From Caballeronia temeraria (GTDB lineage Bacteria; Pseudomonadota; Gammaproteobacteria; Burkholderiales; Burkholderiaceae): a stretch of 64,000 nucleotides of DNA. The notes under the pieces were generated by a model that was not told the DNA's origin, did no database searches, and saw only the letters and a program-made list of their open reading frames with translations. The stretch lies in contig NZ_FCOI02000001.1 of NCBI RefSeq assembly GCF_001544795.2, forward strand, positions 1-64,000, given 5' to 3'. Of this stretch, positions 55,740 through 64,000 are shown piece by piece; position 1 is the first letter of the stretch, and each line of letters starts with the position of its first letter. A program made the translations under genes and the position numbers.

Positions 55740-56702
55740 ATGATTGAAAGCCTCAACGAAGTTCAGACCGACGTCGAAATCCTGCTCGCGCAACCGCGCG
55801 GGTTTTGTGCGGGCGTCGATCGCGCGATCGAAATCGTCGAGCGTGCGATCAAACTGTTCGGCGCGCCCATCTACGTGCGCCACGAGATCGTCCATAACGC
55901 CTATGTCGTTGCCGATCTGCGCAAGAAGGGCGCGATTTTCATCGAAGAGCTGTCCGATGTGCCCGAAGGCGCCACGCTGATCTTCAGCGCGCACGGCGTC
56001 TCGAAGGCGGTGCGCAGCGAAGCCGAAGCGCGCGGCCTGCGCGTGTTCGACGCGACTTGCCCGCTCGTGACCAAGGTGCATATCGAAGTCGCGAAGATGC
56101 GCCAGGACGGCTTCGACATCGTGATGATCGGACACAAGGGTCATCCGGAAGTCGAAGGCACGATGGGCCAGTCGGGCGAGGGCATGCATCTCGTCGAGGA
56201 TATCGACGACGTGCTGAAGCTCGATCTGCCCGATCCGCAGCGCATCGCGTACGTCACGCAGACCACGCTTTCGGTCGACGACGCCTCCGCGATCATCGAC
56301 GCGCTGAAGCGCAAATATCCCGAAATCAAGGAGCCGAAGAAGCAGGACATCTGCTACGCGACGCAAAACCGCCAGGATGCGGTCAAGTTTCTCGCGCCGC
56401 AGTGCGATGTCGTGATCGTCGTCGGCAGCCCGAACAGCTCGAATTCGAGCCGTCTGCGCGAGGTCGCGGAGAAGCGGGGCATCCCGTCCTATATGGTGGA
56501 TTCGCCGACGCAGATCGATCCGCGCTGGGTCGAAGGCAAGAAGCGCATCGGCGTGACGGCGGGCGCATCGGCGCCGGAAGTGCTCGCGCAGGCGGTGATC
56601 GCGCGTCTGCGCGAACTCGGCGTGCGCAATGTGCGTTCGCTCGAAGGCATCGAGGAAACGATCTCGTTTCCGCTGCCGCGGGGGTTGTCGCTGCCGCAAT
56701 AA
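55740..56702 (+). CDS. ispH: 4-hydroxy-3-methylbut-2-enyl diphosphate reductase
   Basis: A 320-residue iron-sulfur enzyme, last step of the MEP isoprenoid pathway. The three cluster cysteines are in [23 protein letters not shown] and [13 protein letters not shown]; other blocks are [33 protein letters not shown] and [15 protein letters not shown]. It is the second gene of fkpB-ispH and ends at a strong terminator. Confidence 0.97.
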   Translation: MIESLNEVQTDVEILLAQPRGFCAGVDRAIEIVERAIKLFGAPIYVRHEIVHNAYVVADLRKKGAIFIEELSDVPEGATLIFSAHGVSKAVRSEAEARGLRVFDATCPLVTKVHIEVAKMRQDGFDIVMIGHKGHPEVEGTMGQSGEGMHLVEDIDDVLKLDLPDPQRIAYVTQTTLSVDDASAIIDALKRKYPEIKEPKKQDICYATQNRQDAVKFLAPQCDVVIVVGSPNSSNSSRLREVAEKRGIPSYMVDSPTQIDPRWVEGKKRIGVTAGASAPEVLAQAVIARLRELGVRNVRSLEGIEETISFPLPRGLSLPQ

Positions 56703-56719
56703 GTAGGCGGCATCTTCGA

Positions 56720-56747
56720 AAAAAGCGCCTGCGGGCGCTTTTTTTTC
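56720..56747 (+). terminator. Terminator of fkpB-ispH
   Basis: Stem AAAAAAGCGCC (56720-56730) with GGCGCTTTTTT (56735-56745), TGCG loop, and a continuing T run, 17 bases after the ispH stop. Confidence 0.9.
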
Positions 56748-57040
56748 GCCTGGCGAAACGGCGCGCGGCAACGAAAAGGAACCCTGCCGGGAAATATGAA
56801 ACCAAGCGCCAGGCACCGTTCTGGGGCGCACATCGAGACGGGCATTTTCTACTAAAAGACTTCAGGGTTTCCCCGTAAATCCGGTACGCAAACGTAACCG
56901 TCGAATGCCGGCCGATTGAACCTGTTTTCGTTATGGTGCAACTACTGCACAAAAGTGAATCGCAACCCGGTTGCGCTTTTGCGGGAAAATCGTCCGAAAA
57001 ACGTGGTTGCAATGCTGGAAAACCCCGCCACGCAAGAATA
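56748..57040. other. Spacer upstream of livK promoter with inverted repeats
   Basis: Nearly 300 bases with no gene. Two short palindromes stand out: GTGCA (56936-56940), ACTAC, TGCAC (56946-56950), and CGCAAC (56961-56966), CCG, GTTGCG (56970-56975). They lie 66-105 bases upstream of the -35 box of livK and could be regulator sites, for example for Lrp- or GntR-type control; neither matches a consensus I can name. Confidence 0.35.
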
Positions 57041-57068
57041 TTGCTCGTCTCATATTTAGCGTTACAAT
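57041..57068 (+). promoter_or_regulatory. livK promoter
   Basis: TTGCTC (57041-57046) and TACAAT (57063-57068) with a 16-base spacer, about 65 bases before the livK ATG. Confidence 0.6.
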
Positions 57069-57132
57069 GCGCGCGTCTTGAGGCCAGAAGGGTTCACGAC
57101 GACTGTTTTTAGAGGCGCAGGAGACCTATTTG

Positions 57133-58359
57133 ATGCGATTCAAGTTTGCTCACGCCGTGTCCATCGCGGCTGCGGTTGCAATGGCAACTGCATGCGGCAA
57201 GAAGGACGAAAGCGGGGCGAGCACGCCAGCATCGGCAGCGAGCGCGACCGCCGTGCCGGCTGCGTCCGCGCCGGCCCCGGCGCCGGCGAGCGAAGCCACT
57301 GTCGTGAAGATCGGTCACGTCGCGCCCCTGACGGGCTTGCAGGCGCATCTCGGCAAGGACAACGAAAACGGCGCGCGTCTCGCTCTGGAAGAGATCAGCG
57401 CGCAGGGTTTGACGATCGACGGCCATTCCATCCGGCTCGTGCTGGACGGCCAGGACGACGCAGCCGATCCGCGCGTGGGCACGGAAGCGGCGCAGAAGCT
57501 CGTCGATGACCACGTGGTCGCGGTGATCGGTCACATGAACTCGGGCGTGTCGATTCCGGCGTCGAAGATCTACAGCGATGCGGGTATCGCGCAGATTTCG
57601 CCGTCGACGACAAACCCCGAGTACACGAAGCAAGGCTACAAGACGACGTTCCGCGTCGTGGCGACCGATGCGCTGCAAGGCCCGGTGCTCGCCGGCTACG
57701 CGATGAAGACGCTGCATGCGAAGAAAGTCGTCGTGGTGGACGACGCGAGCGCCTACGGGCGCGGCCTCGCCGACGAATTCGTCAAGTCCGTGCAGGCCGG
57801 CGGCGTGAAGGTCGCCGCACGCGAAGCGACCACCGAGAAGGCGCGCAATTTCAAGGCGATTCTTACGAAAATCAAGCGCATCCAGCCGGACGTCGTGATG
57901 TACGGCGGCATGGACGTGACGGGCGGCCCGTTCGCGAAGGAAGCGGCGGCGCTCGGCATCAAGGCGAAGATCCTCGCGGGCGACGGCGTCTGCACCGACA
58001 AGGTGGCCGAGCTCGCGGGCGACGCGGTGCAGAACATCGTTTGTTCGGAAGCGGGACTCGCGCTTTCGAAGATGGACAAGGGAGCGGACTTCGAGAAGAA
58101 GTACGAAGCGCGCTTCCACACGCCGGTGCAGATTTACGCGCCGTTCACGTATGACGCGATGTACGTGATCGTCGATGCAATGAAGCGTGCCAACTCCATC
58201 GAAGCGCCCAAGGTGCTCGCTGCGATCGCCACGACCGACTACAACGGTCTGACGGGGCATATCGCATTCGACGACAAGGGCGATCTGAAGGCGGGGACCA
58301 TCACGCTGTACGACTTCAAGGACAAGAAGAAGGAAGTACTCGACGTCGTGAAGCAGTAG
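57133..58359 (+). CDS. livK: Branched-chain amino-acid ABC transporter, substrate-binding protein
   Basis: A 408-residue periplasmic binding protein (Peripla_BP_6). The signal segment ends in MATACGKKDESG, so Cys22 may be lipidated, though the lipobox is weak (Ala at -3); an Ala/Pro-rich linker (30-55) precedes the mature domain starting VVKIGHVAPLTG. Blocks such as GHMNSGVSIPASKIYSDAGI are family-typical. AGGAG (57119-57123) lies nine bases before the ATG at 57133, which is preferred to the adjoining TTG. First gene of livKHMGF; 212 bases separate it from livH. Confidence 0.93.
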   Translation: MRFKFAHAVSIAAAVAMATACGKKDESGASTPASAASATAVPAASAPAPAPASEATVVKIGHVAPLTGLQAHLGKDNENGARLALEEISAQGLTIDGHSIRLVLDGQDDAADPRVGTEAAQKLVDDHVVAVIGHMNSGVSIPASKIYSDAGIAQISPSTTNPEYTKQGYKTTFRVVATDALQGPVLAGYAMKTLHAKKVVVVDDASAYGRGLADEFVKSVQAGGVKVAAREATTEKARNFKAILTKIKRIQPDVVMYGGMDVTGGPFAKEAAALGIKAKILAGDGVCTDKVAELAGDAVQNIVCSEAGLALSKMDKGADFEKKYEARFHTPVQIYAPFTYDAMYVIVDAMKRANSIEAPKVLAAIATTDYNGLTGHIAFDDKGDLKAGTITLYDFKDKKKEVLDVVKQ

Positions 58360-58510
58360 GCAGTCTGGCGGCGCCAGCTATCCGGCGGCGCTGTTTTCGT
58401 ATCCGTCCGTGAACCGCTTGCAGCCTCATCCGGCCGCGGGCGGACGATCGGCGCTCAACCCTTACCGGTTTTTCAAAAGTACGCGCAGTGCCGCTTCAGA
58501 TTTCGCTTCA

Positions 58511-58530
58511 CACCGGTTTATCGGCCGGTG
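58511..58530 (+). promoter_or_regulatory. Hairpin between livK and livH
   Basis: Stem CACCGG (58511-58516) and CCGGTG (58525-58530) with an 8-base loop, 42 bases before the livH ATG. No U tract, so probably an mRNA-processing or stability structure rather than a terminator. Such structures can raise binding-protein levels over the permeases. Confidence 0.4.
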
Positions 58531-58571
58531 ATAAAGGCGTTATCGAATCGCACGGGGCTAAGGAGCTTTAA

Positions 58572-59522
58572 ATGGATATTTTCATCCAGCAGATCCTCAA
58601 CGGTCTGGTGCTTGGCAGCGTCTACGCCATCATCGCACTGGGCTATACGATGGTGTACGGCATTCTCGGCATCATCAACTTCGCGCACGGGGACGTGCTG
58701 ATGGTCGGTGCGATGGTTGCGCTTTCCGCCATCGGCGTCATGCAGAACCATGTGCCCGGCTTGCCCGGACCGATCATGCTGACGATCGCACTCGTCATCG
58801 CGGCGTGTGTCTGCGCCGTCGTCGGTTACACGATCGAACGCGTCGCATACCGGCCGCTGCGCAAGGCGCCGCGTCTCGCGCCGCTGATCACCGCGATCGG
58901 CGTGTCCATTCTGTTGCAGACCATCGCGATGATGATCTGGGGCCGCAATCCGCTGGCCTTCCCGCAGCTTCTCCCGACCGATCCGATCAACGTGATCGCC
59001 GCCGACGAAACCCGTCCCGGCGCGGTGATCTCGATGACCGAAATCGTGATCATCGTGGTCGCGTTCCTCGTGATGGGCGGCCTGCTGCTCCTCGTGCACA
59101 AGACCAAGCTCGGCCGCGCGATGCGCGCGATCGCGGAGAACCCCGGCGTTGCGTCGCTGATGGGTGTGAACCCGAACTTCGTGATTTCCGCGACCTTCAT
59201 GATCGGCTCGGCGCTGGCGGCGCTCGCGGGCGTGATGATCGCCTCCGAATACGGCAACGCGCACTTCTACATGGGCTTCATTCCAGGCCTGAAGGCGTTC
59301 ACGGCGGCGGTGCTGGGCGGCATCGGCAACCTCGGCGGCGCGATGGTCGGCGGCGTGCTGCTCGGTCTCATCGAACAGTTGGGCGCCGGTTATATCGGCA
59401 ACCTGACGGGCGGCGTCTTCGGTTCCAACTACCAGGACGTGTTCGCCTTCGTCGTGCTGATCATCGTGCTCGTGTTCCGTCCGTCGGGTCTGCTCGGCGA
59501 ACGTGTCGCGGACCGCGCTTAA
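58572..59522 (+). CDS. livH: Branched-chain amino-acid ABC transporter permease LivH
   Basis: A 316-residue inner-membrane permease with about eight helices. It begins DIFIQQILNGLVLGSVYAI, with the family motifs GYTMVYGILGIINFAHGD and MRAIAENPGVASLMGVN (EAA-like loop). The strong purine site AAGGAG stands just before the ATG at 58572. livM begins 22 bases after its stop. Confidence 0.95.
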   Translation: MDIFIQQILNGLVLGSVYAIIALGYTMVYGILGIINFAHGDVLMVGAMVALSAIGVMQNHVPGLPGPIMLTIALVIAACVCAVVGYTIERVAYRPLRKAPRLAPLITAIGVSILLQTIAMMIWGRNPLAFPQLLPTDPINVIAADETRPGAVISMTEIVIIVVAFLVMGGLLLLVHKTKLGRAMRAIAENPGVASLMGVNPNFVISATFMIGSALAALAGVMIASEYGNAHFYMGFIPGLKAFTAAVLGGIGNLGGAMVGGVLLGLIEQLGAGYIGNLTGGVFGSNYQDVFAFVVLIIVLVFRPSGLLGERVADRA

Positions 59523-59544
59523 AGACTGTGAGGAGCTCATAAAA

Positions 59545-60714
59545 ATGACTTCGATTCAACCGATTGAGCCGTCCACGACGCTCATCCCCGAGAAGAACAT
59601 GACGAAGACGCTGGTCGTCGGCGTCATCACCGCGATCTTCGTGATCGCCGCACCGATGGTCATCGGCGCCGCGGGCGGCAACTACTGGGTCCGCGTGCTC
59701 GACTTCGCGATGCTGTACGTGATGCTCGCGCTCGGTCTCAACGTGGTGGTCGGCTTCGCCGGCCTGCTGGACCTGGGCTATATCGCGTTCTACGCGGTCG
59801 GCGCTTACGTCGCGGCTTTGTTGTCCTCGCCGCAGCTGACGTCGCAGTTCGAATGGATCGCGCATCTCGCGCCGGGCGGACTGCACGTGCCGTTCCTCAT
59901 CATCGTGCCGATCGCGATGGCGCTCGCGGCGACCTTCGGCGTGCTGCTCGGCGCACCGACGCTGCGTCTGCGCGGCGACTATCTCGCGATCGTGACGTTG
60001 GGCTTCGGGGAAATCGTCCGGATTTTCATGAACAACCTCGATCGTCCGATCAACATCACGAACGGTCCGAAGGGCATCACGGGCATCGATCCGGTCCACA
60101 TCGGCGGCTTCAGCCTCGCTCAGACGCACGAGCTGTTCGGGATCAAGTTCCCGTCGGTCTACATGTATTACTACCTGTTCGTGCTGTGCGCGCTGTTCGT
60201 GATCTGGGTGTGTACGCGTCTGCAGCATTCGCGTATCGGCCGCGCATGGGCCGCGATCCGCGAAGACGAAATCGCCGCGAAGGCGATGGGCATCAACACC
60301 CGTAACGTGAAGCTGCTCGCGTTCGCGATGGGCGCATCGTTCGGCGGACTGTCGGGCGCGATGTTCGGCGCGTTCCAGGGCTTCGTGTCGCCGGAATCGT
60401 TCACGTTCTGGGAGTCGATCGTCGTGCTGGCGTGCGTGGTGCTGGGCGGCATGGGCCATATTCCGGGCGTGATTCTGGGCGCGGTGCTGCTCGCCGTGTT
60501 CCCCGAATTCCTGCGCACGACGATGGGTCCGCTGCAAAACGCCATCTTCGGTCACCAGATCGTCGATACCGAAGTCATCCGTCAGTTGCTGTACGGTCTG
60601 GCGATGGTGCTGATCATGCTGTATCGCTCGGAAGGTCTCTGGCCGGCCGCGAAACACGAAGACAAGATCGCGAAGATCGCGAAGCGCAACGGCAAGAAGC
60701 CGGTGCGTGCTTAA
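59545..60714 (+). CDS. livM: Branched-chain amino-acid ABC transporter permease LivM
   Basis: A 389-residue permease. A cytosolic N-terminal tail is followed by about ten helices; markers are LGLNVVVGFAGLLDLGYIAFYAVGAY, LRLRGDYLAIVTLGFGEIVR and WAAIREDEIAAKAMGIN. GAGGAG lies about nine bases before the ATG at 59545, which decides against an upstream start 14 codons earlier that would overlap livH. Confidence 0.95.
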   Translation: MTSIQPIEPSTTLIPEKNMTKTLVVGVITAIFVIAAPMVIGAAGGNYWVRVLDFAMLYVMLALGLNVVVGFAGLLDLGYIAFYAVGAYVAALLSSPQLTSQFEWIAHLAPGGLHVPFLIIVPIAMALAATFGVLLGAPTLRLRGDYLAIVTLGFGEIVRIFMNNLDRPINITNGPKGITGIDPVHIGGFSLAQTHELFGIKFPSVYMYYYLFVLCALFVIWVCTRLQHSRIGRAWAAIREDEIAAKAMGINTRNVKLLAFAMGASFGGLSGAMFGAFQGFVSPESFTFWESIVVLACVVLGGMGHIPGVILGAVLLAVFPEFLRTTMGPLQNAIFGHQIVDTEVIRQLLYGLAMVLIMLYRSEGLWPAAKHEDKIAKIAKRNGKKPVRA

Positions 60715-60730
60715 AGCGGGGGAATCGAAC

Positions 60731-61507
60731 ATGAGCCAAAAGCAAACGCGATTGTCGGTCAAGGGTGTCAACAAGCGCTTCGGCGGCTTGCAGGCGTTGT
60801 CGGATGTGGGCCTGCAAATCGAGGAAGGCACGATCTACGGTCTGATCGGCCCGAACGGCGCCGGCAAGACGACGTTCTTCAACGTGATCACGGGCCTCTA
60901 CACGCCGGATTCGGGCGAGTTCAAGCTCGACGGCGTGGACTACAAGCCCGAGGCCGTCTATCAGGTGGCGAAGGCGGGCATCGCGCGCACGTTCCAGAAC
61001 ATTCGTCTGTTCGGCGGCATGACCGCGCTCGAAAACGTGATGGTCGGGCGCCACGTGCGCACGAAGCACGGTCTGATCGGCGCGGTGTTCCAGACGCCGG
61101 CGGAGCGCCGCGAAGAACGCGAGATCAAGGAACGCGCGCTGGAACTGCTGGAATATGTCGGCGTGCTGCAGTACGCGGATTACACGTCGCGCAATCTGTC
61201 GTACGGTCACCAGCGGCGTCTCGAGATCGCGCGCGCGCTGGCGACCGATCCGAAGCTGCTCGCGCTCGACGAACCGGCCGCCGGCATGAACGCGACGGAG
61301 AAGGTCGAACTGACGCGTCTGCTCGACAAGATCCGCTCGGACGGCAAGACGATTCTTCTGATCGAACACGACGTGAAACTCGTGATGGGATTGTGCAACC
61401 GCATGACGGTGCTCGATTACGGCAAGGTGATCGCCGAAGGTCTGCCGCAGGACGTGCAGAAGGACCCGAAGGTGATCGAGGCATATCTGGGTGCGGGGGT
61501 GCACTAA
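60731..61507 (+). CDS. livG: Branched-chain amino-acid ABC transporter ATPase LivG
   Basis: A 258-residue ABC ATPase. Walker A is GPNGAGKTT (42-50), signature LSYGHQRRLEIARAL and Walker B LLALDEPAAGMN; the LivG-type insert GIARTFQNIRLFGGMTALENVMVG follows Walker A. The ATG at 60731 lies 16 bases after the livM stop. The livF ATG follows immediately after its own stop. Confidence 0.95.
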   Translation: MSQKQTRLSVKGVNKRFGGLQALSDVGLQIEEGTIYGLIGPNGAGKTTFFNVITGLYTPDSGEFKLDGVDYKPEAVYQVAKAGIARTFQNIRLFGGMTALENVMVGRHVRTKHGLIGAVFQTPAERREEREIKERALELLEYVGVLQYADYTSRNLSYGHQRRLEIARALATDPKLLALDEPAAGMNATEKVELTRLLDKIRSDGKTILLIEHDVKLVMGLCNRMTVLDYGKVIAEGLPQDVQKDPKVIEAYLGAGVH

Positions 61508-62230
61508 ATGGCGACCACAAGCGCAATGTTGAAGGTCAAGGGTCTGCAGGTGAACTACGGCGGCATCCAGGCGGTGAAGGGTGTCGATCTGGAAGTCGGG
61601 CAGGGCGAACTGGTTACGCTGATCGGCGCAAACGGCGCGGGCAAGACCACGACGATGAAGGCCATCACCGGCCTCAAGCCTTACTCGGGCGGCGACATCG
61701 AGTACATGGGCCAGTCGATCAAGGGCGTGCCGACGCACGAGCTCCTGAAGCGCGGTCTCGCGATGGTGCCGGAAGGCCGGGGCATTTTCGCGCGCATGTC
61801 GATTCTCGAGAACATGCAGATGGGCGCGTATCTGCGCAACGACAACGACGGCATCCAGAAGGACACCGAGCGCATGTTCGGCTTCTTCCCGCGCCTGAAG
61901 GAGCGCGCGTCGCAGTATGCGGGCACGCTGTCGGGCGGCGAGCAGCAGATGCTCGCGATGGCGCGCGCGCTGCTCTCGCGTCCGAAGCTCCTGTTGCTCG
62001 ACGAACCGTCGATGGGTCTCTCGCCGATCATGGTCGAGAAGATCTTCGAAGTGGTCCGCGAGATTTCAAAGGAAGGGTTGACGGTGCTGCTGGTCGAGCA
62101 GAACGCGCGCCTCGCGTTGCAGGCGGCGAATCGCGGCTACGTGATGGATTCGGGCATGGTGACGATGTCCGGCGACGCGAAGGTCATGCTCGATGACCCG
62201 AAGGTGAGAGCGGCGTATCTGGGCGAGTGA
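61508..62230 (+). CDS. livF: Branched-chain amino-acid ABC transporter ATPase LivF
   Basis: A 240-residue ABC ATPase, last of the operon. Walker A is GANGAGKTT (about 38-46), signature LSGGEQQMLAMARAL and Walker B LLLLDEPSMGLSPIMV. Its start directly abuts the livG stop. Pairs with LivG to energise LivHM. A strong terminator follows. Confidence 0.95.
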   Translation: MATTSAMLKVKGLQVNYGGIQAVKGVDLEVGQGELVTLIGANGAGKTTTMKAITGLKPYSGGDIEYMGQSIKGVPTHELLKRGLAMVPEGRGIFARMSILENMQMGAYLRNDNDGIQKDTERMFGFFPRLKERASQYAGTLSGGEQQMLAMARALLSRPKLLLLDEPSMGLSPIMVEKIFEVVREISKEGLTVLLVEQNARLALQAANRGYVMDSGMVTMSGDAKVMLDDPKVRAAYLGE

Positions 62231-62246
62231 GTTTTGTTGCTTGTCG

Positions 62247-62278
62247 AAAAAAGCCGGCTCTGGCAGCCGGCTTTTTTT
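62247..62278. terminator. Terminator between livF and GNAT gene
   Basis: Stem AAAAAAGCCGGCT with AGCCGGCTTTTTTT around a short CTGGC loop; T and A runs on both sides make it bidirectional for the two convergent genes. It overlaps the stop codon of the GNAT gene by a couple of bases. Confidence 0.9.
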
Positions 62279-62699
62279 ATAACCGCTTCCCCAGACTCAC
62301 CACTTCATCCATCCGATACCCGAGCTTTTCATAGAACCCGCGCAACGCCGTCTTCACCGACAAAATCTGCAGATTCACCTTCGGGCATCCGAGTGCAGCC
62401 AGCGCAGCTTCCGCGTGCTGCATCAACGCGCTGCCGAAGCCGCGTCCGCGCAATGAAGGCGCGACGGCCAGCGAATACACCCATCCGCGATGCCCGTCGT
62501 AACCCGCCATGACGGTGCCGATAATCGCGCCATCCAGCACGCCGACAAAGAACAGCTCCGGCTGCGTCCGCATCTTGTTGTCGATCGACAAAGCCGGATC
62601 GCGCTGCGGCCGCGATGCATCCGCGTACTCCGGAAACACCTCGCGCCACAGGGCGATCACGGCATCGCGATCGCCTGCATCGAACGTGCGGATGATCAC
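62277..62699 (-). CDS. ypeA: GNAT acetyltransferase, YpeA-like
   Basis: A 140-residue N-acetyltransferase. The acetyl-CoA loop reads [15 protein letters not shown] (R-x-x-G-x-G) near residue 85; other blocks, [22 protein letters not shown] and the terminal SLGKRL, are strongly reminiscent of E. coli YpeA. Substrate unknown. Its ATG overlaps the aminotransferase stop by four bases, so the two are cotranscribed; an acetylation/deacetylation link to ornithine metabolism is tempting but unproven. Confidence 0.9.
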   Translation of the reverse strand: MIIRTFDAGDRDAVIALWREVFPEYADASRPQRDPALSIDNKMRTQPELFFVGVLDGAIIGTVMAGYDGHRGWVYSLAVAPSLRGRGFGSALMQHAEAALAALGCPKVNLQILSVKTALRGFYEKLGYRMDEVVSLGKRL

Positions 62700-63880
62700 A
62701 GCGAATCGAGCACGGAGCGCAGCATCGACATCATCTGGTCGATCTCGTCCTTCGTCACGTTGAGCGCGGGCATGAAGCGCAGCAGGTTCGGACGAGCGGC
62801 GTTGAGCAGCAGGCCATCGGGCTGCATCAGACGCGCCTTTTCGACGATCTGCGGACCCTTGTCGCTGTCGAGCAGCAACGCGCGCAGCAGGCCTTCGCCG
62901 CGCTCGCCCTTGAAGCCGCGTTCATCGGACAGCTTCAGCAGTTCCTGCTTCAGATACTCGCCGCGCTCGCGCACGCCTTCGAGAAAGCCCGGCGCGACGA
63001 GCTGCGAGATCACCGAATAACCGGCGGCCGTCATCAGCGGATTGCCGTTGTACGTGCCGCCCTGATCGCCTGCTTCGAAACACGCGACGTCCGCCTTCGA
63101 CAGGAGCGCCGCGAGCGGCACGCCGCCGCCGATGCCCTTGCCGAGCGTCATGATGTCCGGCTCGACGCCCGAAAGCTCGTAGGCGAACAGCGTTCCCGCG
63201 CGGCCGCAACCGCTTTGCACTTCATCGACGATGAGCAGGATGTTGTGCTTCTTCGTGAGCTCGCGCAGTTGCTGCATGAATTCGCGCGTCGCGGGAATCA
63301 CGCCGCCTTCGCCCTGAATCGGCTCGAGCATCACGCCGACCGTCTTCTCGTTGATGAGCTTCTCCACCGATGCGATGTCGTTCAGATCGGCCTTCGGGAA
63401 GCCCGGCACCTGCGGCGCGTAGATCGTGTCCCAGCCGGCTTTGCCGCTCGCCGACATCGTCGCGATGGTGCGGCCGTGGAAGCTGTGGTCGAACGTGATG
63501 ATCTCGTAGGCGCCGTTCTTGAACTTCTTGCCCCACTTGCGCGCGAGCTTGATCGCGCCTTCGTTGGCTTCGGCGCCGCTGTTGGCGAAGAACACCTTGT
63601 CGAAGCAGCTGTTCGCGGTGAGGAGGCCCGCGAGCTGGGCCATCGGCGCGTTGTAGAACGCCGGCGACGGATTGATCAGCGTGCGCGCCTGCTTTTCCAT
63701 CGCCTCGATCATGCCTTCGTTGCAGTGGCCGAGCGAGTTCACGGCCCAGCCCTGGATGAAGTCGAGATAGCGCTTGCCCGTGTTGTCGTAGAGCCAGGAA
63801 CCCTTGCCGTGCGTGAAGACGATCTCGGGACGGTTCGTGATGTACATCAGCGAATCAACGGGGTACTCATTGAAATTCAT
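62696..63880 (-). CDS. argD: Acetylornithine aminotransferase family enzyme
   Basis: A 394-residue class III PLP aminotransferase. The PLP-binding Lys is in [18 protein letters not shown] (about 250); other signatures are [39 protein letters not shown]-like [17 protein letters not shown], and [19 protein letters not shown]. It most likely transfers the amino group of N-acetylornithine in arginine synthesis, though ornithine, succinylornithine or GABA enzymes of this family cannot be excluded. The ATG at 63880 gives the family N terminus [18 protein letters not shown]. Confidence 0.88.
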   Translation of the reverse strand: MNFNEYPVDSLMYITNRPEIVFTHGKGSWLYDNTGKRYLDFIQGWAVNSLGHCNEGMIEAMEKQARTLINPSPAFYNAPMAQLAGLLTANSCFDKVFFANSGAEANEGAIKLARKWGKKFKNGAYEIITFDHSFHGRTIATMSASGKAGWDTIYAPQVPGFPKADLNDIASVEKLINEKTVGVMLEPIQGEGGVIPATREFMQQLRELTKKHNILLIVDEVQSGCGRAGTLFAYELSGVEPDIMTLGKGIGGGVPLAALLSKADVACFEAGDQGGTYNGNPLMTAAGYSVISQLVAPGFLEGVRERGEYLKQELLKLSDERGFKGERGEGLLRALLLDSDKGPQIVEKARLMQPDGLLLNAARPNLLRFMPALNVTKDEIDQMMSMLRSVLDSL

Positions 63881-63940
63881 GACAGCGGGCTCCACGAAGG
63901 CTAGTGCGAGAGAAAGAGAAAAACGGTGCGGAAAAAACAA

Positions 63941-63962
63941 AAGCCACGGATTTCCGTGGCTT
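63941..63962 (-). terminator. Terminator of a gene beyond the right edge
   Basis: Stem AAGCCACGGA (63941-63950) and TCCGTGGCTT (63953-63962). On the minus strand it is followed by TTGTTTTTTCCG, so it should end a transcript entering from the right; that gene is outside the window. Confidence 0.75.
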
Positions 63963-64000
63963 CATTTCGTACGCTTCGACAAGACCGAACCGTGAGCGCA

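Noticed and set aside
56936-56950. GTGCA-N5-TGCAC as an NtrC site upstream of livK
   Set aside because: The arms are in the opposite orientation to the NtrC consensus (TGCACC-N-GGTGCA), and no sigma54 promoter is nearby.

Overview
The window is a gene-dense, GC-rich stretch of a betaproteobacterial chromosome. Protein content and gene order point to the Burkholderiaceae, most likely the Burkholderia, Paraburkholderia or Caballeronia group. The signs are dut-coaBC-lspA-ileS-ribF beside purN, icd next to cspA and clpS-clpA, a fused-ATPase peptide ABC operon, and a dispersed hairpin repeat at the left edge. About 55 protein genes are supported. I see no rRNA, tRNA, CRISPR array, insertion sequence or prophage. 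Many long open frames lie antisense to real genes; they are by-products of high GC at third codon positions and are left out.

Layout. 1-305: dispersed hairpin repeat with no convincing gene. 306-4005: a degenerate EAL-domain gene, then the tyrosine-catabolic pair hmgA-fahA behind a palindrome-spanned promoter. 4141-7710: a small zinc-ribbon membrane protein, two MFS transporters and a small exported protein. 7673-13643: a four-gene minus-strand DNA-repair operon, transcribed in the order beta-CASP exonuclease, ATP-dependent ligase, Lhr-type helicase, metallophosphoesterase, with 4-base overlaps or abutting ends. 13878-19334: a hypothetical gene, a LysR regulator and two adjacent aspartate:alanine-exchanger-type transporters, with an AT-rich spacer holding a LysR-type palindrome. 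19357-22102: a two-module glycosyltransferase, an aldo/keto reductase and an orphan Rap1a/Tai-like protein. 22187-28390: a cupin gene and a complete peptide/nickel-type ABC importer. 28478-32667: a stand-alone EF-G, a DUF192 protein, a tiny His/Lys-repeat secreted protein and an RluE-type pseudouridine synthase. 32881-37639: icd, cspA, clpS-clpA. 37713-44894: ribF-ileS-lspA-coaBC-(LLM oxidoreductase)-dut. 45045-49795: purN, an RsmB-like methyltransferase, an MscS channel and an acyl desaturase. 49911-53505: nadA-nadC converging on nadB. 53694-56702: rpmB-rpmG, radC, fkpB-ispH. 57133-62230: livKHMGF. 62277-63880: a GNAT and an acetylornithine-type aminotransferase, minus strand.

How the genes work together. 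hmgA and fahA convert homogentisate towards fumarate and acetoacetate. The repair operon combines strand resection, nicking, unwinding and sealing activities. nadB, nadA and nadC together make the de novo NAD route from aspartate to nicotinate mononucleotide. livKHMGF and the peptide-type ABC operon are complete importers. ribF, coaBC and dut supply FMN/FAD, coenzyme A and clean dUMP beside ileS and lspA.

The most interesting items are the compact repair operon, the glycosyltransferase with a second, catalytically degenerate copy of its own fold, the EAL protein lacking most catalytic residues, the tandem exchanger pair with its operator-like palindrome, the 70-residue His/Lys-repeat protein, and the long structured leader before rpmB.
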